Below, piece by piece: positions 30,326 through 38,778 of a stretch of 64,000 nucleotides of DNA; the stretch's first letter is position 1; each line of letters opens with the position of its first letter. The stretch lies in contig NBIV01000227.1 of assembly GCA_003194525.1 (NCBI GenBank), positions 62,001 through 126,000 of the forward strand. Direction: 5' to 3'. The DNA comes from Gracilariopsis chorda. Its lineage: Eukaryota > Rhodophyta > Florideophyceae > Gracilariales > Gracilariaceae. The position numbers and the translations under genes are program-made. The notes under the pieces are model-generated. The model made no database searches and was not told the origin of the DNA. It saw only the letters and a list, made by a program, of their open reading frames with translations.

Positions 30326-31534
30326 TCATGAAACTACGCGATCGTCAATAAGCTTTTTCAATCTGCGCCATATACCGCCACTCTGAGGGTATGCTATCAT
30401 GCCGCCAACGGTGAGCAACCATCCAAGCCCAACAAATCGTAGAGGTAGGTCGACACCATCAAGCACGGATAGTAATTCATATCCCGCCGGTAGTAATGCC
30501 AGCGTTGCGAGCCCGTGAATCTCGGACCATTTGAGACCTTCAAAAAGGGGAACGTTAACTTTTGCCGAGTTCAACTGGCTTACGTCTACAACATGTTCGG
30601 CGTGATCATGACTTCCCACCACTGATGCGCGCAGTTGGCACAGATCAGGCGTTGAAAGTGCTGCATCGCGCATATAATTGACTCGCTCCGCCACTAGCTC
30701 GCGTAACCAGGCGTGGTTTGATTGCTCATCAGCAGGGATGTGCACAAGCTGTTGATCGTCCAAAGTAGGGTATGTAGGCTGTTCAAAAAGGCGATCCAGC
30801 ACCGCCCGTACGTGCTGTTCGTCCGCTTCAAGCACGGCTTGTTGCAATGGTTCTGTCGAAGTGGGGACTGGAGAGAAGCTAGGAGGGCTTTGAAAGGTTT
30901 TCAAGGCGGTGTGAGCGGCTTCTCTGACAAGTGGATGGCCGTCTTGCTGCAGTGAGGACAGCACTGAGGTGCATATATTGGAGCGTACAGGATACGCTGT
31001 GAGCGCTTCTGCAAGGCGGATGCGCATTTTTGGTGAGCCTGTTGCAGCAACTGTGCGGAGCAAATCAGCGGCGGCAATGCCGTCCAGCTCGTCAAAAGCG
31101 TAGAGCCAGGCCACAGCGTCAGCCACCTCAGTATCCTCCAGTGAAGGGGTGTGTATGATTGAGGAATCCCATCGGTCGGGTAGCTGCTCGCTTTCGCGAA
31201 TTAAGGAGTGCGTTTCGAAACGCATGCGCTCGGCGAAGAGGGCGGCTGTCCACACGCCTATGAGACCGCCTAGAAGGAGCTGCGTGTCTGCTGCGCCGGA
31301 GGCGGCCGCGGTTGTTGGTAGTAAAATACGCGCGCTCATTTCGTGCAGCACGGTCATGCCGCCTAGGTCGGAAAGACCGCGAAGCGCTATTACGGAGCGC
31401 TTTTCGAGATTGGCTTGGCTTGATTTGGCGGGTGGGGGCGTCATGACCATGCGCGGTTTTCGGGCTATTCGGGGGCTTGCGCGGCTGGATGAGGCAGTTG
31501 GTAAGGGGGATAGAGGGGGGATGAAGGCGGACAT
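30326..31534 (-). CDS. Probable plastid membrane protein with HEAT-like helices
   Basis: 402 residues; no family recognised. The N-terminus (MSAFIPPLSPLPTASSSRAS, then RIARKPRMVM) is basic, hydroxylated and acid-free with Phe at position 4. An early Phe is a known feature of plastid transit peptides in red algae and glaucophytes, so plastid targeting is a reasonable inference. A hydrophobic segment at about 86-100 (LLLGGLIGVWTAALF) and a pair near the C-terminus (about 344-361 and 366-386) suggest membrane insertion. Between them, residues ~130-220 look like short paired helices of HEAT type (RIRLAEALTAYPV, HPLVREAAHTALKTF). The 1.26-kb upstream gap is shared with the next, divergent gene. 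Confidence 0.68.
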   Translation of the reverse strand: MSAFIPPLSPLPTASSSRASPRIARKPRMVMTPPPAKSSQANLEKRSVIALRGLSDLGGMTVLHEMSARILLPTTAAASGAADTQLLLGGLIGVWTAALFAERMRFETHSLIRESEQLPDRWDSSIIHTPSLEDTEVADAVAWLYAFDELDGIAAADLLRTVAATGSPKMRIRLAEALTAYPVRSNICTSVLSSLQQDGHPLVREAAHTALKTFQSPPSFSPVPTSTEPLQQAVLEADEQHVRAVLDRLFEQPTYPTLDDQQLVHIPADEQSNHAWLRELVAERVNYMRDAALSTPDLCQLRASVVGSHDHAEHVVDVSQLNSAKVNVPLFEGLKWSEIHGLATLALLPAGYELLSVLDGVDLPLRFVGLGWLLTVGGMIAYPQSGGIWRRLKKLIDDRVVS

Positions 31535-32795
31535 GTTTGCTGGGTTGAGCGCTGGGACTGGTCTCGGAAGATGGGTAGTAGGGGATGAAGTACGGGAAGT
31601 AGGAGGCTGTCGGCGGCACGAATGGTGGAAGAAAAGCGCGTGTTGGGAACGGGACGGAAACGGGGCGGGCGCGCATGGAGTATGACGGATGCAATTGCAT
31701 GCGGCACGACTGCGGTATTCCGAACGAAAAGCGAGCTGCGCAGGTGCGGCAGATTGTGGCAGACGAAGAGACTACGCAATAGGGCGGCGGATGGCGCGAA
31801 TGTGCGATGCTAAAGCGGCTGCGGCGTATCGCCTGCGGTGCGTGGAGGCGAGCGCGAACGGTTTGGCGGTCCACGATACAGCGCGTCGCACTTGGCGTGT
31901 TTTGATTGGCCGATGTAGCGATTTTTCTCGGAGCGCTGTACAAATACTCTGACCTCCAAACAATCAAACAAGATGCGCTGGTGGGCGCGAACGGAGAAAC
32001 CAAAGTGCGCAATGTTCCCGCTTCTCTTCCTCTGTGCCAAGGAGATCTCGCTTCTTTCAGGTGCTGCACCTTCTCCCCCGCAACTACTGCCGTCATTCAA
32101 CGTCGAAGAGCGCTTTCCACCACTCCGAACAACCCCCGTTTACAAAGCCGTACGCTGTTCTACGATACTGGTCACCGCTCCGAACGAGTACACTCTGCGC
32201 TTCACCCTGCCCACTGCGCAGGCGCCCTCATTGGGTGTCCACAGTGTGGTGGTTGATATACATCAGTTGACACCGGACGTGTGGCCTAGTCGTTTTCACT
32301 ATGACACACAGCACCGGAAGCGCGGCGCGTCCAATTGGTACATGTATTTCTACACTATGGCTGTATATCATGTGTCATACTCGATCGCTTGTCCGCCCTG
32401 TAGCCCCCTTCCTTCCGTCTCCCAGCGCTGGCAACTTGTCACACCTGCCAACTGCGCCTGAGCTAAAGACTGCTCAACCAAATCACGATTCATTCTCTGC
32501 TACGCGCGTTGTCCACATGACGGTGCTCCAATGGCGGCACGTGAGCGATTGACGCGCCTTTCGGTGAAGGGCAACCTCGTCAATCGCATGTGCAACCCAC
32601 ACTCTGCGATTCAGCTGCGTCACACCTACATGCAATCACTCATTTCATTCAGCTTCCTCACACTTGCGTGCAACCTCCTCGTTCTCGAATCAAGAGCGCG
32701 CTCCGCATCTCCCCCCCGCCCGATGCCAACCCCCCCTAACTCCATACTCCGCATGCAGTGTCACCCCATCCACTTACACCCTCCCATTCCCCGAT
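31535..32795. promoter_or_regulatory. Divergent upstream region
   Basis: About 1.26 kb between two head-to-head genes. It contains several overlapping open frames of Ser/Pro/Arg/His-rich composition on both strands (for example 31973-32461 on the plus strand) that I regard as chance. No RNA gene is seen. Confidence 0.4.
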
Positions 32796-34655
32796 ATGGC
32801 CTCTCTAGCCGCCGCCTTCTCTCTCGCTCGTCACATACCTCGGGACCTTCCAACAATCCTCTCTCGACAACAACAGCAGCAAAATGATCCCACCCAATCC
32901 CAATCGGTTGTCTTCCTGTTATTGGGCGCTCTGCTGGGCGTCGCCTATTCTCTGGGCACCGAAAAATACATGCGCGCCATGCGTCATCCGCATATTTTTG
33001 TTCGCAACGCTATGTTATGGCTTTCGGCAATTGCCTGGCTCTTCGCTGCCGCCGCTGTCATATGGCTGGCGTCCCGCATTTACAATCAGGTTGATGGCGG
33101 TTTAGAAGGCTTCGATAGAAGCATGGGCGTTCTTATACCCTTTGTAGTTCGTGCTGACCTCATCGTTGATTGGGCCAAGAGGGTTGCCTGGGCTCTAATT
33201 AACATGTCTACCTGGACGCAAAGTACCGTTCAGCTCCGTCGCTTACTGCGTCGAGCCCCACAAATGGAGCACGCTGTGTGTGTCAATCATGATGTTACAG
33301 ACCTTTTTCGCACTTCTGAAAGTGTGCAGTCCAGATTGCTAACGGCCGAGAACCAACTTTGGACCCAGGATGCACATTCTCTAGTCCACTTGAGCGAGCT
33401 CGTACACCACTTTGAGAAGCTTGGTCGCGTCGCTGTGTACGCGTTGGCAGTCTTAGTCGGCGCTATTCCAGCCGCATTGGCATGGCTTGTTTACGCCGTT
33501 TACCAGATTATTATTTGTTTCCGTTGTTCAGCCCATGCCCCCGCCCTTCTTTATACCGCTTCAATCATGCTTACGCCCGTGTTTGCCTTCGTGCTTATCA
33601 TATCTTCTATTATTTTGTTGGGTGGTGTCGTCTCTCTTTCCGTTGTTGGCACTATCATCCAGTTCTCTGTGTACTGGAGTACTCGTATTGCGTATTATAT
33701 GGTCCGTGTTCTGCTTTCGCAGCAGTGGGCCGGCTTTCCTCATTTACGGACGTTGCACACCATGCATGCCGTTGATCCGGATATTGCAACCGCTTCCATG
33801 ATCGTTCGGGGTATTAGAAGCCCTGCAGAGGCAAGCATTGCCATGGCAGAAATGGGAAGCCTGTTGCCTACTGAACTAGAGTTCTCTCTTTCGTCATGGG
33901 ATGGTACCGACAAACGCAAAGGTGGCAGGCTTAAGCCTATTTCTGTCTCCATTTCTCGGCATGTCAGAACCTTGTCTTTTATTGGCGACTTTGTGGATCG
34001 TCACAGCTCAAGTGCCAACTCTTCTCCTCCGAATGGTAATCCCAGTGCTTCGAGCACAGCAAACACCAAAGAGACTCATCGCTCCGAACTTGACACCGCC
34101 GCAAGTAGTGCTGAGAGTGGCCGCCATAATCGACAACTCCAAAATGCTGACAGAATTCCTTCCAGTATCGAAGTTCACGGCTCGGAGGCTAGGACCGACG
34201 AAGAGCGTGCAAAGGACCGAAACGTTGCCATACTGCTTCTTATGCAGAAACTGGGTCTGGACTTATCGGTCAAATCCGGTAGAAGACGACGCTTGTCTAC
34301 CTTCTACGCTTTTGCGATGCTTGTGCACATGCAAATTGAGTCCGGTGGAAATGCCTGGCGTCTGAATTCCGTCGAGTACCTCTGCGATTCGGATTTCAAG
34401 AAGCGAATATCAAGCTTTAGTTGCGTCATTGCTGATGAGGCAAGTATTGCCGTTGAGGAGCTTTCAAACCGGTTGAAAGTATCCAGTAAGTATCGCGTCG
34501 TTCCTACGGGTTATCCTAGTTCTCGGATGGTGCCGGTTGCAGACTGGCTGAGGTCGGCTCTGCTTGGATTTTTGGACGCAGATGTTGACATGGTATACAG
34601 CGATGATAAGGCGCCCGAAATCAGTGCTCTATCGGTGGAAGGTGAAGAGCAGTGA
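32796..34655 (+). CDS. Multi-pass membrane protein of unknown family
   Basis: 619 residues from the ATG giving MASLAAAFSLARHIPR; 44 further in-frame upstream codons are Pro/Ser-rich and probably not translated. A short Gln run (RQQQQQND) precedes hydrophobic spans near residues 37-54 and 70-92, a ~110-residue soluble helical part, and then two long hydrophobic blocks at about 208-240 and 246-292 that probably hold three or four spans. After that comes a Ser/Asn-rich disordered segment (~390-470) and a C-terminal globular part of ~150 residues (MQKLGLDLSVKSGRRRR, LRSALLGFLDADVDMVYSDD). I recognise no domain. The length, even composition and long uninterrupted frame make it a real gene. Confidence 0.75.
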   Translation: MASLAAAFSLARHIPRDLPTILSRQQQQQNDPTQSQSVVFLLLGALLGVAYSLGTEKYMRAMRHPHIFVRNAMLWLSAIAWLFAAAAVIWLASRIYNQVDGGLEGFDRSMGVLIPFVVRADLIVDWAKRVAWALINMSTWTQSTVQLRRLLRRAPQMEHAVCVNHDVTDLFRTSESVQSRLLTAENQLWTQDAHSLVHLSELVHHFEKLGRVAVYALAVLVGAIPAALAWLVYAVYQIIICFRCSAHAPALLYTASIMLTPVFAFVLIISSIILLGGVVSLSVVGTIIQFSVYWSTRIAYYMVRVLLSQQWAGFPHLRTLHTMHAVDPDIATASMIVRGIRSPAEASIAMAEMGSLLPTELEFSLSSWDGTDKRKGGRLKPISVSISRHVRTLSFIGDFVDRHSSSANSSPPNGNPSASSTANTKETHRSELDTAASSAESGRHNRQLQNADRIPSSIEVHGSEARTDEERAKDRNVAILLLMQKLGLDLSVKSGRRRRLSTFYAFAMLVHMQIESGGNAWRLNSVEYLCDSDFKKRISSFSCVIADEASIAVEELSNRLKVSSKYRVVPTGYPSSRMVPVADWLRSALLGFLDADVDMVYSDDKAPEISALSVEGEEQ

Positions 34656-36638
34656 CGGAAGCCATTCTTAACTTGTTTGAGATGTTCGTTGATAGCATTT
34701 CAAAGCAAATTGGCGTAGATGTAATTTTCGACACACTACATCATTTCACGCACATGTTGCTCTAACTATTTTAGTATTCTTTGAGCCATCATTGCGAGAG
34801 GCATGGGCTGGACGTCGAAGTTATTACGAGGACATGGTCTAAGAAGCCTTCGGCTTGCATTGAAGGGAAGGGATTCTTCAGCCAGTTTCTCCTACGGCGG
34901 GCTCAAAATTAGGGATGGGAACCCGCGCATCTACACCTACTCGCACGCACCGGTTGGTTGCAGTCGATTGTATTGTTAATCCATCCATTGCAATTAATGA
35001 TTGTAATACAAGGGCACAGGATGGCATCGTCTTTCGACGATTGCAATTTATGTTGCACGTTCCACACGCAATCGCAATATCGATTGCAAACTGAAAGTGT
35101 CTAAGATAGGATAGTTTTGTATTGTGTACAAAGACAAGGAAGAAACAGAAATCTGGTTTTAGAGTTCATCTACCTTTGTACGTGCTGGGAACGTTTCTTC
35201 CTCAAGAAACAAGGCGCACATCAACCAAAGTCGGGGTCGATGCGGAGAACAGTGACGCTTCTTCTCCGTCCCTACAAAGGGTAACCCTTACGTTTGATAA
35301 AGCGATTGCATTTGCTGATTGTCGATTGCGCGACGATTGCTCGCAATTGCGATTGTCAACAAACACACACCCGAAATCCATTGCATCAATTCCGAAACCG
35401 GAGTGCAATGGCTTGCAATCGAGTTGTTCTTATGCATGCTCGCACGCATTGTTAGGGTTTCTTCCAAGTCCAGACAGGGAAGACTTCCAATCATTTCATC
35501 GCCGGAGCGTAAGTGATAACTGGATGTCATATTCGAGAACAAAGTGACCGATCTCGGAAACGTCTTTACCGTAAATCTGTTCCACATGAGGCTTTGTTAT
35601 GTTCAACTTTTGAGTGACGCACTGGCGAAAGGGCACTACGCTCAAGCTCGACCAACTCATGGGCTGCGCACGAGCTCGCGCACTTGCGGGACACTCAAAC
35701 CGCAATAAGTGGTGAAGACTTAAATGGTTCAATGAGCGCACTGTTGCTTAAAAAACGCGAACCCCTTACCCTTTGTACCCCTGTTGTCCTTATAATCCTT
35801 GCCTTCATCCAACGAGATCGATATCCTCATGATATATCGATCTCTTCCGATGCACTACGATAGTGCCGACAGAAGTCCACATCCAAGGTCCTGCGGTCAT
35901 TTGAGGAAGATCTTCTGTGGTTGTTGTTTCGATAACAGAGGACATTCAGTGACTTTGTTTGGATAACAGCAGACTGGACAATGCGGTGTGGACGGGAATG
36001 AGGCTGTAGATAAGATGGGAAGACCAGGAATTTCTACGCCTTTGGACGAAAAAGAGCGCATCTCGCTGGATTTCCTAGAAGTTCGGCAGAGGCTTAAAGT
36101 TTGTCTGCCGGGTCCACGAGTTGAACCTGCTCAACAATTGGTGGACCGGACGGTGTGAGAACAGGTTCCAGAAACGTTAGATGAAGGATGTTACGTTGAA
36201 AACAGCGCAAACCACTCTTTCACAAGTTTACGTTGGTCCCCCGCCCCGATGGTCTACACCCATTGTCGACCTACTAAAGGAAAAGAACAACTTTTTGCCC
36301 GTTAGAGAGCCGGTATAGAGTTGGAAACACTGTTGGTCGTGTACAAGCCCATCCGCCTTCACGAGGTGGTCTTCCCTCCACTAACGAGGAGAGCGAAATG
36401 GACAGGAGATTGGGTTACGCGTGGAGCCCAGCAACCACTCTTCCACTGTTGGTCACTCGGTCATGAGGTGCACGAGGAGCTCCAAGGGCAGAAGGGAGAC
36501 TTTACCGTGTCTTGAACGACGCCAGGGTCATGGCGATTGGCTTAGAGCTGGAGAAGTGGGGTGTCGTTTAAAACAGTAATTTCGCGCACTGTAGATACTT
36601 TAGTGGGCGGGTCTGTACCGCTTGGCACCAAACCAATT
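34656..36638. other. Intergenic region rich in GATTGC/GCAATC words
   Basis: About 2 kb with no gene I can support. Between about 34970 and 35420 the words gattgc, gcaatc, attgc and gcaat recur far more than expected, on both strands, in two clusters (34970-35095 and 35295-35440). The stretch 36300-36520 has a 64-codon frame with no recognisable similarity and could be transposon debris. Confidence 0.45.
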
Positions 36639-36643
36639 GAACG

Positions 36644-36894
36644 TGTGATACATACACGTGTACACTGTCATGCCAAGCCGCGACCCCGGCATCTCCCGCG
36701 CTCCTCCCGGCGCGGAGGTGCAAGGGAGCCTTTGAGGGGCGCTACAAAAACCAAATAAAGAAGCGCCAGCACGACGCTGGCGTGGGGAGCGGACAGCCAA
36801 CAGAGGAGGGCAGAATTACGTCCCTCTCGGTCCCCCGCGTTTTCGCTTCGGAGAATCCAACCCACCGAACCCAGCGATGTTTCAGCCTTCCACA
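36644..36894 (+). repeat. 5' LTR of the copia-type element
   Basis: 251 bp, starting TGTGA and ending CCACA; preceded by target duplication GAACG. It differs from the 3' copy at two positions by my reading. An aataaa polyadenylation word lies inside, near 36755. Confidence 0.93.
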
Positions 36895-37057
36895 GTTATG
36901 GGCCCAGGCACAACGCCCTCTAAACCGCTTGCACCGACTGATCCGCCAATGTTTAACCCAGAAGGCGATCTACAAGAATATCGTCGGGATGTGACTCGCT
37001 GGGTGGAAAACCATTCAAGCTGCTGCTGAAAACGGCACGGAGGAAAGGTAAAAAACA

Positions 37058-38150
37058 GTGTACGCTACACTTGCACGTCATTTGTACGACCGTGAACTAC
37101 CCCGAGAACAAAAATCTATCGTGGATGAAGCACACGCCAAGAAAATCATCGACTACAAGCAGAACGATCAAATAAAAGGAGTCAGGCAGATTGTGCAGCT
37201 TATCGCAATTGAACCACCTATTGCAGTTGTTACTAGGCTGATATTTTCCTTCACTCAGGTCACTCAATGTAAGCGTCGTCTTAATGAGGACCTTAGTGTT
37301 TTTTTCTTACGCTTCCGAGGTTTAGCTTCCGATCATCTGATGTATGTTGGTCTTTCGAAGTTTGCCCAAGTTAGCGAAGTCTTGGCAATCACCCTTCTGA
37401 ACAATGCCATGCTTAGCGAGGAAACTCTGACAAACGCAAAGCTTCAGCTTATCTCCTTAGCAGAAGCACGTCAGAGGTCTGAAGGTGAACCCGAATTATC
37501 AATGTCCAAGTCTTCTCACGAATCACTTCTGACGTTTATCCGGGAGATCACTGAACCTTATGTAAACGACGAAGCCATACCACAGCCCTCCAAAAACGCT
37601 AATACCGTTCGTCGCAAGGCCACTGATTTGGTTAACGGTGCTCGTCAACTCATACACCGCAACTCCGAACTGTTCAACTACATAACAGAGATGTCGAACC
37701 AGCAGTCAATCACTCGTGACATGTTCTCTGCCAGCGAACGCTGCAAGCTCAACCTTAATGATGCGGTAAAGGTAATAAGGAATCTCACCTTCACTCCCAA
37801 GAAGTCGGAAAAGGCCTACACCAAGGCCGACATAGAGAACATGGTCGGACAACGGGTCCAACAAGCTCTTGCAGCCTTTCAGAAGCGAAACGAGCCCAAC
37901 CGTAGCTCTCGCTCTGCGAAAATGCCTCGCAACAGTGGCAGTAACAATAGCAGACTGCCTTCTAATCGAGGTTTCTCGGGCAATAGAAACTGACCGGAGC
38001 CCGAATTCTGCTACGACTGTGGTGACCCAGGGCATTGTCGAGGAGATACCAAGTGCAAGCGCCCTAGCTTCCTGACCAAGAAGATCAGAAGCGAAGCAGA
38101 ACCGCGAAGCAATCCTACGGATACTAAGATGGACAGAAGCAACCGGGCTT
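37058..38150 (+). CDS. Gag-like region of the copia-type element
   Basis: A long helical, charged region resembling retrotransposon gag/UBN2-type capsid sequence is followed by a CCHC zinc knuckle (CYDCGDPGHCRGDTKC). This part would coat and bind the element's RNA. It lies directly downstream of the primer-binding site. Treated as a fossil part; no reconstruction attempted. Confidence 0.75.
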
Positions 38151-38175
38151 TTCGCAAGGGCTCCAACCCCTCACA

Positions 38176-38778
38176 ATGCAGTCATCTCTAACTGCTGGGG
38201 AAGGAGCCTATTCAGATTTTCTCCCATTTTCCAAAGATCCAAATCCTGTCATCGATCCCGGCTGTCCGAAAAGTGTTGGAGGGCTTGACGCTATAGCTCA
38301 CCTTTGCGTTTCGTTAGGGGTGGAGCTCGTCCTTCAACAATTGGATTGCCAGCCCTTCCTCCATGGCTTTGGAGAGAACTGCGCTTACGCAAGGCCGACC
38401 TTCGCCAGGTGGATCCTTCGCGGTCAAGACGAGAACGACGTTTCATTCTCTATTCGCTTCTACGTCGTAGAGGGCACTTGCCCCATTCTTCTTGGACTAG
38501 ACGTTCTGTCTCATTGCGACATACTTGGGAGCCTAAATAGAATCCAGGTCCCTGTCGATGTCCTCTCTAATGAGAGCTTTGTCATCCTGCCGACGTATTA
38601 TAGCGGAACAGACCTGTCGAAGCGCAAACATTTGCAGCTAGTACCATCCAGCAACGCTTCGGTCAAGTCGCTCCTATCCCGTACAAAGACCACTTCATCT
38701 CCACGAAGGCTCATCGAAAATGAACAACGTTTCGCTAACGTTTCCACCTGTACACCCACTTCCCCTCGAGGGACATGA
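38176..38778 (+). CDS. Protease region of the copia-type element
   Basis: About 200 residues between the zinc knuckle and integrase. The sequence VIDPGCPKSVGG and the later ILLGLDVL strand resemble a retropepsin-like aspartic protease in the position expected for this family. Its end overlaps the start of the following open part by a few bases. Treated as a fossil part. Confidence 0.65.
   Translation: MQSSLTAGEGAYSDFLPFSKDPNPVIDPGCPKSVGGLDAIAHLCVSLGVELVLQQLDCQPFLHGFGENCAYARPTFARWILRGQDENDVSFSIRFYVVEGTCPILLGLDVLSHCDILGSLNRIQVPVDVLSNESFVILPTYYSGTDLSKRKHLQLVPSSNASVKSLLSRTKTTSSPRRLIENEQRFANVSTCTPTSPRGT

Noticed and set aside
31128-32096. 322-codon minus-strand frame
   Set aside because: It overlaps the probable plastid protein in another frame and reads as a Ser/Arg/Pro-rich shadow.
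36600-36865. Short frames across the copia LTRs (also 43694-44214)
   Set aside because: They are chance frames in repeated non-coding LTR sequence, which explains why the same peptides occur twice.
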